Source: Campylobacter sp. MIT 97-5078
GTDB lineage: Bacteria > Campylobacterota > Campylobacteria > Campylobacterales > Campylobacteraceae
NCBI RefSeq assembly: GCF_006864455.1
Contig: NZ_QHLK01000014.1
Span: forward strand, 1-50,935
DNA length: 50,935 nt
Direction: 5' to 3'
Position 1 is the stretch's first letter. Every line of letters starts with the position of its first letter. A program made the translations under genes and the position numbers. Below are positions 17,902-27,936 of this stretch, piece by piece. The notes below the pieces were generated by a model. It saw only the letters and a program-made list of their open reading frames with translations, made no database searches and was not told where the DNA came from.

Positions 17902-17934
17902 AAAGTAAGGCTAAATTTTATAAAGCCTTACTTT
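17902..17934 (-). terminator. Terminator of the ribosomal/secY operon
   Basis: AAAGTAAGGCT and AGCCTTACTTT pair perfectly around an 11-nt loop, just after the secY stop codon. On the minus strand a run of seven T follows about 10 bases further on. This is the end of the supercluster transcript. Confidence 0.7.
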
Positions 17935-17940
17935 GAGTTT

Positions 17941-19206
17941 TTAAAGATTTACAGCACTGAGAGTTTGGTATTTGTTCATATAAATTTGAGCTTCTATCTT
18001 TCTCATCGTATCAAGAGCAACTTGAACAACGATAAGCACAGAAGTGCCACCAAAATAAAATGGCACACCCAAGAACTTCACCAAAAGCCAAGGTAAAGTT
18101 GTAATTAAGCCAAGATAAATTGAGCCTGAAAGCGTAAGCCTTGAAGCGACTTCATTTAAGTAGTTTGAAGTGCCTTCGCCTGGTCGAATTCCTGGTATAA
18201 AGCCACCTTGTTTTTTGAGATTTTCAGCTATATCCTTAGCATTAAAAACTATGCTTGCATAAAAATACGCAAAGAAAATCACAAACAAGAAAGTAAGCAA
18301 ATGAAACAAGTAGCCTTGTGGATTAAGATAATCATTAAGTATTCTTATGTATTCATTTGTGCTAGCTTGCAAAATGGTTGTTGGAAATGTCAAAATCGCA
18401 CCAGCAAAAATAGGCGGTATAACCCCGCTTAAATTCACTTTAATAGGGATATAATTCATAATGCGTTTGTTTTGATTTTGCATAACAACTTTTCTTGAGT
18501 AAGAAATAGGTATGCGTCTTTCTCCAAGTTCAACATAAATGATCACCCAAATAGTCAGTAAAATGATAACAAGTATAATCACTGCTACAAGTATATTCAT
18601 CTCGCCTGTATTAATTAATCCTACTGAACTGCTGATGGCTGAAGGTATGCTTGAAACTATACCAGCAAAGATGATGAGCGAAATTCCATTTCCCACGCCT
18701 CTTTGAGTGATTTGCTCGCCAAGCCACATTAAAAGCATAGTTCCAGCTAACATAGAAACAGCTGAAAGTGCGATGAAGGTGTTCATATCCTCGATCATAA
18801 TCGCACTTTTGCCACCTGTTCCACTTAAGCTTTGAAGTCCTATGCTTACACCTATGCTTTGCACTAAAGTTATAGCTATGGTTGCGTAGCGAATAATTTG
18901 CATATATTTTTGCATACCATCGCGTTCTTTTTTCATCTTGCCTATATTAGGAAAGGTTGCGGCTAAAAGCTCCATGATAATAGAAGCTGTAATGTAAGGC
19001 ATAATGCCAAGTGAGATGATAGAAAATCGTTCAGCCGCCCCACCGCTAAACATATTAAAAAGCCCAAGCGCATTTTGGCTGTTTTGGTTAAAAAACTCAG
19101 CAATCACTTCAGCATTTACCCCCGGAACTGGCACAAAGGCTAGAACGCGGTAAGCAAATAAAAAAGCAAGCGTGATGAGAATTTTATTGATTAAACTTTT
19201 ACTCAT
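17941..19206 (-). CDS. secY: Preprotein translocase channel subunit SecY
   Basis: SecY forms the protein-conducting channel of the inner membrane with SecE and SecG. The 421-aa sequence shows ten hydrophobic helices, the N-terminal VPVPGVN motif, the plug region [14 protein letters not shown], and the cytoplasmic loop with [12 protein letters not shown]. The C-terminal part carries [12 protein letters not shown]. It is the last gene of the ribosomal cluster and overlaps rplO by four bases, the usual coupling. Length and order are as in other bacteria. Confidence 0.97.
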   Translation of the reverse strand: MSKSLINKILITLAFLFAYRVLAFVPVPGVNAEVIAEFFNQNSQNALGLFNMFSGGAAERFSIISLGIMPYITASIIMELLAATFPNIGKMKKERDGMQKYMQIIRYATIAITLVQSIGVSIGLQSLSGTGGKSAIMIEDMNTFIALSAVSMLAGTMLLMWLGEQITQRGVGNGISLIIFAGIVSSIPSAISSSVGLINTGEMNILVAVIILVIILLTIWVIIYVELGERRIPISYSRKVVMQNQNKRIMNYIPIKVNLSGVIPPIFAGAILTFPTTILQASTNEYIRILNDYLNPQGYLFHLLTFLFVIFFAYFYASIVFNAKDIAENLKKQGGFIPGIRPGEGTSNYLNEVASRLTLSGSIYLGLITTLPWLLVKFLGVPFYFGGTSVLIVVQVALDTMRKIEAQIYMNKYQTLSAVNL

Positions 19207-19598
19207 TCTTTGCTTCCGCTTACGCTGATTTTTTCATCTTTGATTTTGCCTGCAAGAGTTTTAGCTGATTTGCCGATGAGTTTAATCTTTTCAACTGACT
19301 TTGCAAATTTATGCACGCCTTTAATGCTCTCAAAGCTGATTTCGCTAAGTTCTGCGATAGCTTTTATCTTTTCAACATTAATCACATAAGGCTTTTGTAT
19401 CTTTGAGGTAAAACCTACCTTTGGTAAACGTCTTTGTAAAGGTTGTTGTCCGCCTTCAAATCCTCTTTTTTCATTATAACCTTTTCTTGCGGTTTGCCCT
19501 TTGCCACCCTTGGTTGCTGTTTTTCCGTGTCCGCTACCTTGTCCGCGTCCTATTCTTTTGATCTTTCGTGTTGATCCGGCTGCTTTTGTTAAATTCAT
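19203..19598 (-). CDS. rplO: 50S ribosomal protein L15
   Basis: This 131-aa basic protein has the Gly/Lys-rich N-terminal extension typical of L15 ([19 protein letters not shown]) and the motif KVGFTSK. L15 is a late assembly protein of the large subunit. It follows rpsE after 3 bp; rpmD (L30), which separates them in many bacteria, is absent, as is usual in Campylobacterota. Confidence 0.96.
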   Translation of the reverse strand: MNLTKAAGSTRKIKRIGRGQGSGHGKTATKGGKGQTARKGYNEKRGFEGGQQPLQRRLPKVGFTSKIQKPYVINVEKIKAIAELSEISFESIKGVHKFAKSVEKIKLIGKSAKTLAGKIKDEKISVSGSKE

Positions 19599-19601
19599 TT
19601 C

Positions 19602-20045
19602 TTATCCTTTAAGCATAGTAAGTGCTTTAATCGTCGCACGAACGACATTGGCTGAATTGTTTGATCCTAAGGACTTTGTTAAGATGTCCTTAATACCTGC
19701 TAGTTCAACTATAGGACGCGTTGAGCCACCCGCGATAACACCTGTTCCCTCGCTAGCTGGTTTGAGTAAAATTCTACTTGAATTGTATTTTACTTCCACA
19801 TCATGAGCTATGGTTGAACCCTTGGTTTTTACTTCAACTATATTTTTAAAAGCATCATCAACTCCCTTACGAATCGCATCTGGAACTTCTTTTGCCTTGC
19901 CATAACCAACGCCTACAAGTCCTTTTTTATTGCCGACAACTACAAGAGCAGTAAAGCGAAATCGACGCCCGCCTTTAACGACTTTGGTTACTCTGCCTAT
20001 ATCAACGATGATTTCTTCGAATTCTTCTTTATTATACTTTTGCAT
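19602..20045 (-). CDS. rpsE: 30S ribosomal protein S5
   Basis: This 147-aa protein has the double-stranded RNA-binding N-terminal domain ([20 protein letters not shown]) and the C-terminal domain with [17 protein letters not shown]5 contributes to decoding accuracy at the mRNA entry side. It follows rplR with a 10-bp gap and an AAAGGAG ribosome site. Confidence 0.97.
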   Translation of the reverse strand: MQKYNKEEFEEIIVDIGRVTKVVKGGRRFRFTALVVVGNKKGLVGVGYGKAKEVPDAIRKGVDDAFKNIVEVKTKGSTIAHDVEVKYNSSRILLKPASEGTGVIAGGSTRPIVELAGIKDILTKSLGSNNSANVVRATIKALTMLKG

Positions 20046-20055
20046 TTAAACTCCT

Positions 20056-20412
20056 TTATAGCTTTATGCCATTTTCTCTTAAGGCATTTGCTAGTTCAGC
20101 GATAACGCCATGATACACAAAGCCATTTCTATCAAATACACCATTTTCAAGCTTTTTAGCCTTTAAAGCTTTTGCAAATTCAGCGCCTACTTTTTTAGCA
20201 CCTTCTTTGTTGGCTTTTACCCCAAGTTTGCGTCCATCAACAGCAGCTAAAGTTACAGCTTTAACATCATCAATAGCTTGCACATATAAGGTGCGATTTG
20301 ATTTAAATACTGAAATTCTAGGCAAGGTTTGTGTGCCTGAAATTTTAGCTCTAATGCGTTTTTTTCTTTTGATTCTAAGACTTAATTTTCTTTTTAATAC
20401 ATTTGCTCTCAT
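20056..20412 (-). CDS. rplR: 50S ribosomal protein L18
   Basis: This 118-aa protein binds 5S rRNA in the central protuberance. The basic N-terminus ([20 protein letters not shown]) and the C-terminal [21 protein letters not shown] are characteristic. It lies between rplF and rpsE in the normal order. Confidence 0.96.
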   Translation of the reverse strand: MRANVLKRKLSLRIKRKKRIRAKISGTQTLPRISVFKSNRTLYVQAIDDVKAVTLAAVDGRKLGVKANKEGAKKVGAEFAKALKAKKLENGVFDRNGFVYHGVIAELANALRENGIKL

Positions 20413-20421
20413 CTTACGCCC

Positions 20422-20958
20422 TTATTTCTTAGAAGTTTTTCCGGCTTTGCGGATTATGCGTTCATCAGCATATTTTACACCCTTACCCTTGTAAGGCTCT
20501 GGTGGTCTAAACTCACGAATTTGAGCAGCAACTTGTCCTACGATTTGTTTATCACTTCCTTTGATGATGATATTATTTTTATCAACAGTAATTTCAATAC
20601 CTTCTGGTATAGCATAGTTGATAGGGTGAGAAAAACCAAGTGCAAGTTCAAGCACCTTGCCTTTTAAAGCTGCTTTATAGCCAACGCCGTTGATTTCTAA
20701 GGTTTTGCTAAAGCCCTCATTTAAGCCGATGACGACATTATTTGCTAAGGCTCTATAAGTTCCCCAATAAGCCCTGCTTTGTCTATCTTCGCCCTTAGGA
20801 GCAAAAACTATGGTATTATCTTTAAGCTCAACAAGCACATTTGCTTTTGTGTCAAGCTCTTTACTTAAATTTCCTTTTTTAAACTTGAGTATATTTCCCT
20901 CAAGTTTTACTTCCACTCCGTTTGGAATGGCGATTGGTTGTTTGCCTATACGAGACAT
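20422..20958 (-). CDS. rplF: 50S ribosomal protein L6
   Basis: This 178-aa protein starts at [15 protein letters not shown]. The frame is open for 13 codons further upstream, but the chosen ATG has an AAAGGA ribosome site and matches the family N-terminus. L6 has two repeated domains; the second ends in [18 protein letters not shown], the family signature. It sits near the sarcin-ricin loop and factor-binding site. Confidence 0.96.
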   Translation of the reverse strand: MSRIGKQPIAIPNGVEVKLEGNILKFKKGNLSKELDTKANVLVELKDNTIVFAPKGEDRQSRAYWGTYRALANNVVIGLNEGFSKTLEINGVGYKAALKGKVLELALGFSHPINYAIPEGIEITVDKNNIIIKGSDKQIVGQVAAQIREFRPPEPYKGKGVKYADERIIRKAGKTSKK

Positions 20959-21022
20959 ATTTTTTCCTTTTATTTGTCTAAGGTAAGAATTTACCAAATG
21001 CCATAAAAGCTAAGCGAGTTTT

Positions 21023-21418
21023 TCACCAAATGGTGCATAAAACCTCGCCACCTACGCCGATTTTATAAGCTTCATCATTAGCTAAAACGCCCTTGCTTGT
21101 GCTTACAACTATGGTTCCATATCCATTTTTAAAACGTTTGATCTCATCTTTGCCCTTATATACACGACGACCCGGCTTTGAAACCCTTTTGATCTCATTG
21201 ATCACGCTTGAGCCTCTTTCATCGTATTTAAGCACAACTGAGATGAATTTTTTCTTATCTTCTTCAATAATGCTAAAACTTTCTATATAACCCTTTGCTT
21301 GAAAAATTCCTACCAAGGCTTCAATCACCTTTGAGTGAAGTAATTTAGTGCTTTCAAGCTTTCTCATACTTGCATTTCTGATACGAGTGAGTGAATCTGA
21401 AATTATATCATTGATCAT
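21023..21418 (-). CDS. rpsH: 30S ribosomal protein S8
   Basis: This 131-aa protein is a primary 16S rRNA binder of the central domain. The N-terminus ([14 protein letters not shown]) and the C-terminal [19 protein letters not shown] are family features. In E. coli S8 represses translation of the spc operon by binding its mRNA; whether it does so here is not shown. Confidence 0.96.
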   Translation of the reverse strand: MINDIISDSLTRIRNASMRKLESTKLLHSKVIEALVGIFQAKGYIESFSIIEEDKKKFISVVLKYDERGSSVINEIKRVSKPGRRVYKGKDEIKRFKNGYGTIVVSTSKGVLANDEAYKIGVGGEVLCTIW

Positions 21419-21427
21419 TATTTGTCC

Positions 21428-21613
21428 TTACCAACTTGATTTTTTAAGTCCGGGAATCAAACCTTCATTTGCCATTTTTCTAAGGCAAACTCTACAAATT
21501 CCAAAGTCTCTATATACTGAATGCGGACGCCCACAAATTTGACATCTTGTATAAGCTCTTACGCTAAATTTTGCTTTTCTAGCTGCTTTTGCTATCATTG
21601 ATTTTTTAGCCAT
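21428..21613 (-). CDS. rpsN: 30S ribosomal protein S14, zinc-binding type
   Basis: This 61-aa protein is the short, zinc-binding form of S14, with CQIC near residue 23 and CRVC near residue 39, and the [12 protein letters not shown] signature. It overlaps the end of rplE by eight bases. The zinc form makes ribosome composition sensitive to zinc supply. Confidence 0.96.
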   Translation of the reverse strand: MAKKSMIAKAARKAKFSVRAYTRCQICGRPHSVYRDFGICRVCLRKMANEGLIPGLKKSSW

Positions 21614-22157
21614 TTACTCTCCCTTTTGCGAAAGGCACACCAAACAATTCTAAAAGCTTTTGCGCCTCAATATCTTTTTGTGCTGTTGTAACTATACTAA
21701 TATTCATGCCGTGTGTGCGTAGGATTTTATCATATTCTACTTCTGGGAACATAAGCTGTTCATCAAGCCCAAAATTATAATTTCCCCTTCCATCAAAACC
21801 ATCTCTGCTTAAGCCTCTAAAGTCTTTTACTCTAGGTAAAGCTATAGAGACGAGCTTGTCTAAAAAGGCAAACATATTATCTTTTCTTAACGTTACCATA
21901 ACGCCTACTGGGAAGCCTTCACGCACCTTAAAACCAGCCACTGATTTTCTTGCTTTAGTAATCAAAGCTTTTTGTCCAGCGATCAAAGAGATAGTATCAG
22001 CGATATTTTGCAAAACCTTTTGATCCTTTGCTAGTTCGCCAGCACCTACACTGATAACGATTTTTTCAAGGGCTGGGATAAGCATAGGGTTTTTAATGTT
22101 AAATTCTTTTACTAAAGCTGGCTTAATTTGTTCTTTGTATCTGTTTTTAAGTCTCAT
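21606..22157 (-). CDS. rplE: 50S ribosomal protein L5
   Basis: This 183-aa 5S rRNA-binding protein contains [15 protein letters not shown] and the conserved [22 protein letters not shown] split across residues 125-150. It touches peptidyl-tRNA at the P site. The gene follows rplX by one base. Confidence 0.96.
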   Translation of the reverse strand: MRLKNRYKEQIKPALVKEFNIKNPMLIPALEKIVISVGAGELAKDQKVLQNIADTISLIAGQKALITKARKSVAGFKVREGFPVGVMVTLRKDNMFAFLDKLVSIALPRVKDFRGLSRDGFDGRGNYNFGLDEQLMFPEVEYDKILRTHGMNISIVTTAQKDIEAQKLLELFGVPFAKGRVNG

Positions 22158-22158
22158 T

Positions 22159-22380
22159 TTAAACCTTTGCTACATTAGAAATATGTATTGGCATTTCTTT
22201 GTTGATAAAACCACCATTTGGGATTTTATCACTTGGTTTTACAGCTTTTTTAGCAAGCTTACAACCTTCAACCAAAACTTGATTTTTTTTAGGATATACA
22301 GCTAAAACTTTGCCTGTTTTACCCTTATCATCACCAGCAATGATCTTAACTTCATCGTTTTTCTTAATCTTAAGCTTCAT
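22159..22380 (-). CDS. rplX: 50S ribosomal protein L24
   Basis: This is a 73-aa KOW-domain protein ([20 protein letters not shown]) that initiates large-subunit assembly. It is shorter than the roughly 100-aa E. coli protein because the C-terminal tail is missing, which is normal for Campylobacter. Its start overlaps the rplN stop by one base. Confidence 0.95.
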   Translation of the reverse strand: MKLKIKKNDEVKIIAGDDKGKTGKVLAVYPKKNQVLVEGCKLAKKAVKPSDKIPNGGFINKEMPIHISNVAKV

Positions 22381-22748
22381 TATAAAACCTCCGGTGCTAA
22401 AGAAACAATTTTCATAAAATTTGCATATCTTACTTCTCTACCAACCGGTCCAAAGATACGCGTTCCTATCGGTTCTCTTTTATTGTCTAAAATCACCGCA
22501 GCATTTTCATCAAAGCGGATAAGTGAGCCATTTTCTCTATGAATTTCTTTTTTGGTGCGAACAATAACTGCTTTTACCACTTGTCCTTTTTTTACTTTAC
22601 CATTTGGCAAAGCCTTTTTTACTGATGCAACGATAACATCACCTATGGTAGCATAGCGTCTTTTACTACCGCCTAAAACCTTTATACACATTAGCTCTTT
22701 TGCACCGCTGTTATCAGCAACGGCTAGCCTTGTAAAACTTTGTATCAT
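22380..22748 (-). CDS. rplN: 50S ribosomal protein L14
   Basis: This 122-aa protein is highly conserved: [22 protein letters not shown] at the N-terminus, [11 protein letters not shown] and [10 protein letters not shown] later. It sits at the subunit interface. It overlaps both neighbours by one base. Confidence 0.97.
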   Translation of the reverse strand: MIQSFTRLAVADNSGAKELMCIKVLGGSKRRYATIGDVIVASVKKALPNGKVKKGQVVKAVIVRTKKEIHRENGSLIRFDENAAVILDNKREPIGTRIFGPVGREVRYANFMKIVSLAPEVL

Positions 22749-22999
22749 TACTCAACTCCTGTTGCTAATATAGATTTTAAACGAAAAGCTTTTCTTTTTG
22801 AAAGTGGGCGACATTCTACAGCTACTATAGTATCGCCTACCTTAGCTTCGTTTTTCTCATCGTGTATGAGGTATTTTTTAAAGCGTTTAACGATTTTTCT
22901 ATACCTTGGATGAACCACTTTTCTTTCAACCAAGACACTTGCGGTTTTATCACCACTGATTTGGACAATAACGCCTTGAATTTCTCTTTTAAATGCCAT
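22748..22999 (-). CDS. rpsQ: 30S ribosomal protein S17
   Basis: This 83-aa OB-fold protein binds the 5' domain of 16S r[19 protein letters not shown] and [19 protein letters not shown] are the family signature. It follows rpmC with a 4-bp gap. Confidence 0.97.
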   Translation of the reverse strand: MAFKREIQGVIVQISGDKTASVLVERKVVHPRYRKIVKRFKKYLIHDEKNEAKVGDTIVAVECRPLSKRKAFRLKSILATGVE

Positions 23000-23003
23000 A
23001 ATC

Positions 23004-23192
23004 TTATCCTTTTAAAGCGTTGATTGCAGTGCTTATTCTAGCAATGTCTTTTCTGATCTGTCCTATGAGCTTAGGATTAGTAAGCTGCATAGTTCTAAGC
23101 CTTTGTTTTTCAGTAAACAAAAGCAACTTTTGCTCTTTAAGCATAGTGTTTAGTTCTTCTTTAGTTTTATCTTTAAGCTCAATATATTTCAT
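23004..23192 (-). CDS. rpmC: 50S ribosomal protein L29
   Basis: This 62-aa two-helix protein lies at the nascent-chain exit. [20 protein letters not shown] and the C-terminal [12 protein letters not shown](S)TA match the family. Its start overlaps the rplP 3' end by 14 bases. Confidence 0.94.
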   Translation of the reverse strand: MKYIELKDKTKEELNTMLKEQKLLLFTEKQRLRTMQLTNPKLIGQIRKDIARISTAINALKG

Positions 23193-23604
23193 TTTGGCTC
23201 TCTCTTGTAACGAATTTGGTTTTGAAAGGAAGTTTATGCATGGCCAAGGTTAAAGCTTGTCTTGCCATAGCCTCATCAACTCCAGCCATTTCATAAATAA
23301 TTCTACCCGGTTTGATATTCATTACCCATTCTTCAATCCCAGCTTTACCTTTACCCATACGAGTTTGTAAAGGTTTTTTAGTCAGTGGTTTATCTGGAAA
23401 AACGCGTATCCAAGTTTTGCCTTGTCTTTTTACAAAACGAGTAAGAGCGATACGAGCTGCTTCTATTTGACGTGAATTAATGCGTCCAGCCTCAACAGCC
23501 TTTAAAGCAAAATCTCCAAAAGTAAGCTCAGTGCCACGACTTGCATAGCCGCGGTTTCTGCCCTTCATTTGCTTTTTATATTTTGTTCTTTTTGGTAGTA
23601 ACAT
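23179..23604 (-). CDS. rplP: 50S ribosomal protein L16
   Basis: This 141-aa protein helps organise the A-site region. [19 protein letters not shown] and [12 protein letters not shown]-like text near 75 (here [20 protein letters not shown]) identify it. It overlaps rpsC by one base. Confidence 0.97.
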   Translation of the reverse strand: MLLPKRTKYKKQMKGRNRGYASRGTELTFGDFALKAVEAGRINSRQIEAARIALTRFVKRQGKTWIRVFPDKPLTKKPLQTRMGKGKAGIEEWVMNIKPGRIIYEMAGVDEAMARQALTLAMHKLPFKTKFVTRESQNEIY

Positions 23605-24308
23605 TATTTACTCCTTCTTGTGCGTCTTGGCTTTTTAGTTTCAGCTGTTGCTTCCTCACTTTTATCAGCCTGAACGCCTTTTTGTAAAATTTCGCCTTTA
23701 AAAATCCATACCTTAACGCCTATATTTCCATAAGTCGTCCTTGCTTCAGCAAAACCATAATCAATCTTTGCTCTTAAGGTATGAAGTGGCACACGCCCTT
23801 CAAGATACCATTCAGTTCTTGCCATTTCAGCTCCACCTAAACGTCCTGAAACGCTGACTTTTATACCTTTAGCACCAGCTTTTTGAGCCCCTTGTATAAC
23901 TTTTTTCATAGCTCTTCTAAAAGCTATTCTTTTTTCAAGTTGAGTGGCTACGCTTTCAGCGGCAAGTTGAGCTGAAGCACCTGCCTTTCTTTCTTCTTTA
24001 ATGTTGATATTTACATCTTTGTGGATTAAGTCTTGAAGCTCTTTGCGAAGATTATCAACATCGCTTCCCTTTTTGCCGATGATGATGCCCGGTCTTGCTG
24101 CCACAACGGTTACACGAAGCTTTTTTGCTGTTCTTTCAACAAGAATTTGAGAAATTCCAGCATAATAAAGCTTTCTTTTCAAAAAGGCTCTTATTTTGTA
24201 ATCCTCGCCTATATTTTCGACAAAGTTTGCTTTGGTTGGAAACCATCTTGACTCCCAATTTCTGTTAATACCTAGTCTTAAACCAATCGGATTTACTTTT
24301 TGTCCCAT
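23604..24308 (-). CDS. rpsC: 30S ribosomal protein S3
   Basis: This 234-aa protein has [18 protein letters not shown], a KH RNA-binding domain ([18 protein letters not shown]) and the C-terminal S3 domain with [14 protein letters not shown]. It lines the mRNA entry tunnel. The tail beyond residue 210 is a Lys/Arg/Thr-rich extension. It follows rplV directly. Confidence 0.97.
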   Translation of the reverse strand: MGQKVNPIGLRLGINRNWESRWFPTKANFVENIGEDYKIRAFLKRKLYYAGISQILVERTAKKLRVTVVAARPGIIIGKKGSDVDNLRKELQDLIHKDVNINIKEERKAGASAQLAAESVATQLEKRIAFRRAMKKVIQGAQKAGAKGIKVSVSGRLGGAEMARTEWYLEGRVPLHTLRAKIDYGFAEARTTYGNIGVKVWIFKGEILQKGVQADKSEEATAETKKPRRTRRSK

Positions 24309-24749
24309 TTAATCTTCCTTCTTTGCTGTGGCTTTTTTCGCTGGTGCTTTGTTTGCTTTTGGCTTAACTGTGGCTGAAGTTTTAGTCTTTGGCGCTGTTT
24401 TTTTAGCCTCTGTTTTTTGAGTTTCTTTTTCAACTTGTTTAGCAACCTCTACCAAGATATGAGAAGTAGGCTTTCTAATGCGACTTGCACTACCTCTTGC
24501 TCTTGGTCTAAATCTTTTAAGCACAGAGCCAGCATCTACTCTACACGAGCTTACTATGACTTCATTAGCTTCAAAATTTCCATTTGCAACTGCTGTTTTA
24601 ATCGCATTTGCTATGTATTTTGCACCTTTATTTGGAGTAAATTGGAGGCTTGCTAATGCAAGTTCAGCATTCATACCTTGCACTTCTTTAGCGATAAGTC
24701 TTGCCTTAGTAGGCGATAATCTGATATATTTAATCAATGCTTTGCTCAT
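24309..24749 (-). CDS. rplV: 50S ribosomal protein L22 with Ala/Lys-rich tail
   Basis: This 146-aa protein carries the L22 core (residues 1-108, ALIKYIRLSPTKARLIAKEV and RFRPRARGSASRIRKPTSHI). A low-complexity Lys/Ala/Thr tail of about 35 residues follows, as in other campylobacters. I start at the third of three clustered Met codons because it lies at the best distance from GAGG. Its beta-hairpin lines the exit tunnel and is where macrolide resistance changes can occur. Confidence 0.95.
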   Translation of the reverse strand: MSKALIKYIRLSPTKARLIAKEVQGMNAELALASLQFTPNKGAKYIANAIKTAVANGNFEANEVIVSSCRVDAGSVLKRFRPRARGSASRIRKPTSHILVEVAKQVEKETQKTEAKKTAPKTKTSATVKPKANKAPAKKATAKKED

Positions 24750-24757
24750 CATCAACC

Positions 24758-25039
24758 TCACTTACCGATTTTCTTTTGCACAGAGCCTTTATGCCCTTTA
24801 AATGTGCGTGTTGGTGCAAACTCACCAAGCTTATAGCCTATGTGATTTTCAGTGATATACACTGGAATGAAGCTCTTGCCATTATGGACATTAAAGGTTA
24901 ATCCTATCATATCCGGTATTATAGTTGAACGTCTGCTCCATGTTTTTATAGGCTTATTATCATTTGCTTTCTTTGCTGCGATGACTTTTTTCATTACATG
25001 ATCATCGACAAAAGGACCTTTTTTCAGTGATCTAGCCAT
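24758..25039 (-). CDS. rpsS: 30S ribosomal protein S19
   Basis: This is a 93-aa head protein of the small subunit. [19 protein letters not shown] and [16 protein letters not shown]-like text (here [18 protein letters not shown]) are diagnostic. It follows rplB by one base. Confidence 0.97.
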   Translation of the reverse strand: MARSLKKGPFVDDHVMKKVIAAKKANDNKPIKTWSRRSTIIPDMIGLTFNVHNGKSFIPVYITENHIGYKLGEFAPTRTFKGHKGSVQKKIGK

Positions 25040-25040
25040 C

Positions 25041-25871
25041 TTATTTTCCTTTTCTTCTTGAGATTATAAGCTTATCGCTTGCTTTTTTACGACGTGTTTT
25101 TGCACCTTTAGTTGGTTTGCCCCAAGGTGTAACTGGGTGGCGACCTGAATTTTTCTTACCTTCACCACCACCGTGTGGGTGATCAACTGGGTTCATTGCC
25201 GAACCTCTTGTTTGAGGGCGAATTCCTCTGTGGCGATTGCGTCCGGCTTTACCTATAGTGATATTTGCCCAGTCTTCATTGCCAACCTCACCAATGCTAG
25301 CCATACATTCAGCTAAAACTTGACGCATTTCTCCGCTCGCTAAACGTAAGATAACATATTTTTCTTCCTTACCCATGAGTTGAGCATAAGCTCCAGCACT
25401 GCGTATTATTTGTCCGCCTTTGCCCGGCTTAAGTTCTACATTATGCACTATGGTTCCAACTGGTATATTTTTAAGCTTCATAGCATTGCCCGGCTTTATA
25501 TCAAGTCCGCTTTCAGCTGCTGCTATAATATCGCCTACTTTTAAGCCTCTTGGTTGAAGTATATAACGTTTATCGCCATCCTTATAAGAGATAAGTGCTA
25601 TACGACAAGTTCTGTATGGATCGTATTCTATAGCTTCTACCTTGCCTTCAACGCCAAATTTACGACGTTTAAAATCGATGATTCTATAAAGTTTTTTCGC
25701 ACCTGCTTCTTTATGGCGACTTGTAATGCGTCCATAGCTGTTGCGTCCAGCATGGGTAGAAAGTTTTACAAGTAAAGATCGCACGCTTGGTTTTGCTGTG
25801 ATATCTTCAGAGCTTAAGTCAGTGATATAACGTCTGCTTGGAGTGTATGGTTTATAAGTTTTAATCGCCAT
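25041..25871 (-). CDS. rplB: 50S ribosomal protein L2
   Basis: This 276-aa protein is needed for subunit joining and peptidyl transfer. [16 protein letters not shown] at the N-terminus, [16 protein letters not shown], and the C-terminal [15 protein letters not shown] with the conserved histidine are all present. It follows rplW by one base. Confidence 0.98.
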   Translation of the reverse strand: MAIKTYKPYTPSRRYITDLSSEDITAKPSVRSLLVKLSTHAGRNSYGRITSRHKEAGAKKLYRIIDFKRRKFGVEGKVEAIEYDPYRTCRIALISYKDGDKRYILQPRGLKVGDIIAAAESGLDIKPGNAMKLKNIPVGTIVHNVELKPGKGGQIIRSAGAYAQLMGKEEKYVILRLASGEMRQVLAECMASIGEVGNEDWANITIGKAGRNRHRGIRPQTRGSAMNPVDHPHGGGEGKKNSGRHPVTPWGKPTKGAKTRRKKASDKLIISRRKGK

Positions 25872-25872
25872 C

Positions 25873-26154
25873 TTAAGCCTCCTTACTTTCTAAGCTTACC
25901 CCTTCAGGAAGCTTTACATAAAATTTCTTATAATCATTTCTTTGTCCTATACGTCCTCTAAAACGTTTGACTTTGCCATTCATTCTTAAAGAATTGATCT
26001 TTTCAGCACTCACGCCAAAATACTCTTTAAGCACTGCATTAAGGCTATTTTTTGTCATCTTAGGACTTGTTTGGATCACCACCACACCTCGTTCTTGTAA
26101 ATTTAAGCTTTTTTCAGTGTAGAGTATGCTTTTTATATCTGTAATATCTGCCAT
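25873..26154 (-). CDS. rplW: 50S ribosomal protein L23
   Basis: This 93-aa exit-site protein is the docking point for trigger factor and [23 protein letters not shown] and [19 protein letters not shown] fit the family. It follows rplD by one base. Confidence 0.95.
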   Translation of the reverse strand: MADITDIKSILYTEKSLNLQERGVVVIQTSPKMTKNSLNAVLKEYFGVSAEKINSLRMNGKVKRFRGRIGQRNDYKKFYVKLPEGVSLESKEA

Positions 26155-26155
26155 T

Positions 26156-26770
26156 TTACGCCTCTTTCGTGAGTGTTTTTAAAGCTTGCTCTTCTATGAT
26201 CACTGTTTTAAATACAGCGATTAAGTAAGCATTGACTTCGCTAAGATCAACCACATAAGAATGTGCTAAATTTCTAAATGCTAAAAAAGTTTTTTCATCA
26301 ACGAAATCTTTGACTATAAGCACATCTTTAAGATTAAGCTTTTTGATGATAGCTTGAGCATCTTTGCTTTTGCCACTTTCTACAATCAAGCTTGGTACTG
26401 CAAATAAAGCACCTTTTTCAGCCTTTTCAGCCAAAGCTCTTTCTAGGGCTAATCTTTTTTGCTTTTTATTCACTTTTTGGAAGTAATTTTTGTTATTTGT
26501 AGGACCAAAGGCTACGCCACCGCCTACCCAAACATTTGTTCGTGTTGAACCAGCTCTAGCTCCGCCTCTTCCTTTTTGTCTCCAAGGCTTTTTACCCCCA
26601 CCGCTTACTTCACTTCTATTTTTAGTGTGAGCGTTGTTTGCTCTTAAGCTTGCAAGATATGATTTTGCATACAAATAAAGATTATGCGGATTGATTTGTG
26701 CATAGCTTTGAGGCAAATCAAGCTCACTTGCTTTTTCAAATTTATCATTTAAAACTATTACTTTACTCAT
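26156..26770 (-). CDS. rplD: 50S ribosomal protein L4
   Basis: This 204-aa protein shows the extended loop [20 protein letters not shown] followed by [19 protein letters not shown], which reaches into the exit tunnel. In E. coli L4 autoregulates the S10 operon; not demonstrated here. It overlaps rplC by four bases. Confidence 0.97.
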   Translation of the reverse strand: MSKVIVLNDKFEKASELDLPQSYAQINPHNLYLYAKSYLASLRANNAHTKNRSEVSGGGKKPWRQKGRGGARAGSTRTNVWVGGGVAFGPTNNKNYFQKVNKKQKRLALERALAEKAEKGALFAVPSLIVESGKSKDAQAIIKKLNLKDVLIVKDFVDEKTFLAFRNLAHSYVVDLSEVNAYLIAVFKTVIIEEQALKTLTKEA

Positions 26771-27342
26771 TTGGCTATCCTTATTCTACCCATTGCACCA
26801 TTATATCCTGGAACTGCTCCTTTAAGCACAAGGATTTTGTTTTCAGCATCATATGAAATGAGTTCATTTTTAACAGTGATTTTTTCATTGCCATAATGTC
26901 CAGCCATTTTCATACCCGGTTGCACGCGACCTGGCCACTCTCTATTACCAATAGAACCATGTCTTCTGTGAAATCTTGAACCATGACTTGCCGGACCGCC
27001 TGAAAAGCCGTGTCTTTTAATCACGCCACTATAGCCTCTACCTTTTGAATTAAAACTAACCTTTAAAATTTTAGCTTCTTTTAATGGGCTTTCATCGATG
27101 TCTCCAGCTTCAGTATTGGCTACTTCTAGGCTTGCAAAGCGGTTAAATTCAGTTGAAAGATTGTATTTTTTTTGTTGTCCAGTTATGCTTTTGTTTTTTG
27201 CTTTGCCTTTTGCAAAAGCGACTAATGCCTTGCCATTTTCTACCTCGCATACTTTAGTATTAACTAATTTAAGTAGGGTTACAGCTATACTTGGATTAGA
27301 AATGGTTCTACTCATACCTATTTTTTCTACGATATATTCCAT
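26767..27342 (-). CDS. rplC: 50S ribosomal protein L3
   Basis: This 191-aa protein begins [13 protein letters not shown] and contains [20 protein letters not shown] and [20 protein letters not shown], the L3 signature next to the peptidyl-transferase centre. It follows rpsJ after an 11-bp gap with an AAAAGGA ribosome site. Confidence 0.97.
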   Translation of the reverse strand: MEYIVEKIGMSRTISNPSIAVTLLKLVNTKVCEVENGKALVAFAKGKAKNKSITGQQKKYNLSTEFNRFASLEVANTEAGDIDESPLKEAKILKVSFNSKGRGYSGVIKRHGFSGGPASHGSRFHRRHGSIGNREWPGRVQPGMKMAGHYGNEKITVKNELISYDAENKILVLKGAVPGYNGAMGRIRIAK

Positions 27343-27353
27343 CTTTTATCCTT

Positions 27354-27665
27354 TTACTTGCCCATAGCCCTAACTTCGACATTGACCTCTGGGGCTAAGT
27401 CAAGTTTGGTTAAAGAATCCACCGTATCAGGTGTAGCTGCTACTATATCAAGTATTCTTGCGTGAATTCTAAGCTCGAATTGTTCTCTTGAATCTTTGTT
27501 GATATGTGGAGATTTCAAAACGGTGTAACGTTTGATTTTTGTTGGCATTGGCACAGGACCACGAATGTCCGCACCAGTCCTTTTAACAGCCTCAACTATG
27601 GCTGCAACTGTTCGATCAAGAACCCGGTGATCATAAGCTTTAAGCTTAAGCCTAATCCTTTCCAT
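27354..27665 (-). CDS. rpsJ: 30S ribosomal protein S10
   Basis: This 103-aa protein is the first gene of the supercluster. [19 protein letters not shown] and [20 protein letters not shown] identify it. S10 also serves as NusE in transcription antitermination. Its mRNA leader carries a short hairpin and the main promoter of the operon lies about 55-80 bp upstream. Confidence 0.97.
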   Translation of the reverse strand: MERIRLKLKAYDHRVLDRTVAAIVEAVKRTGADIRGPVPMPTKIKRYTVLKSPHINKDSREQFELRIHARILDIVAATPDTVDSLTKLDLAPEVNVEVRAMGK

Positions 27666-27687
27666 AATTTTCCTTTACAAAGAACTT

Positions 27688-27704
27688 GTTAGCACAGAGC
27701 TAAC
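27688..27704 (-). other. Leader hairpin of the S10 operon
   Basis: GTTAGC and GCTAAC pair around a 5-nt loop, between the promoter and the rpsJ start. It is a small stem in the transcript leader and could take part in autogenous control. No proof is available from sequence. Confidence 0.4.
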
Positions 27705-27719
27705 GAAAATAAAAAGGTG

Positions 27720-27748
27720 ATTGTATAAAAACTTCATTGTTTTGTCAA
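27720..27748 (-). promoter_or_regulatory. Strong sigma-70 promoter of the S10-spc supercluster
   Basis: On the minus strand TTGACA (27743-27748) and TACAAT (27720-27725) are separated by exactly 17 bases. A true -35 hexamer is unusual in Campylobacter, where -35 boxes are normally not conserved, and fits the high demand for ribosomal proteins. Confidence 0.8.
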
Positions 27749-27831
27749 GCTTTTAGCCTTAAATTTTAAAGTTTTTTTCCTTTTAAAAAGGATAAAAATG
27801 CAAATTTAAGAGTTTAAAATTTTAAAAATCT

Positions 27832-27936
27832 TTAAAAGCAAAATAATTCTTTCATGGGTATGTCTAAGCTTTTGCAGATTTTGTAGATATGTTCTAGGTT
27901 GAAGTGTTTGCCATAGCGATTGCTTTCGCAACGATA
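27832..27936 (-). pseudogene. C-terminal remnant of an XRE-type helix-turn-helix regulator
   Basis: On the minus strand a 34-codon frame, ending in TAA at 27832, reads RYGKHFNLEHIYKICKSLDI and then PMKELFCF. This matches the last part of XRE/Cro-type DNA-binding domains (pattern: ENG-x-x-N-x-x-LExIYKICKxLDIPxKELF). A stop codon (TGA) precedes it and the G11 tract follows 3 bp away, so only the tail of the gene survives. It lies antisense to the supposed first codons of the neighbouring frame. Confidence 0.55.

Noticed and set aside
17746-17908. Two tiny lysine-rich frames between adh and secY
   Set aside because: They are 22 and 24 codons long, lack ribosome sites and reflect A-rich composition.
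19599-19601. Missing rpmD (L30) between rpsE and rplO as a deletion
   Set aside because: The absence of L30 at this place is normal for Campylobacterota, so it is not a strain-specific loss.
24478-24801. A 107-codon frame opposite rplV and rpsS
   Set aside because: It lies antisense to two certain ribosomal genes and has no motif or ribosome site; it is a reading-frame shadow.
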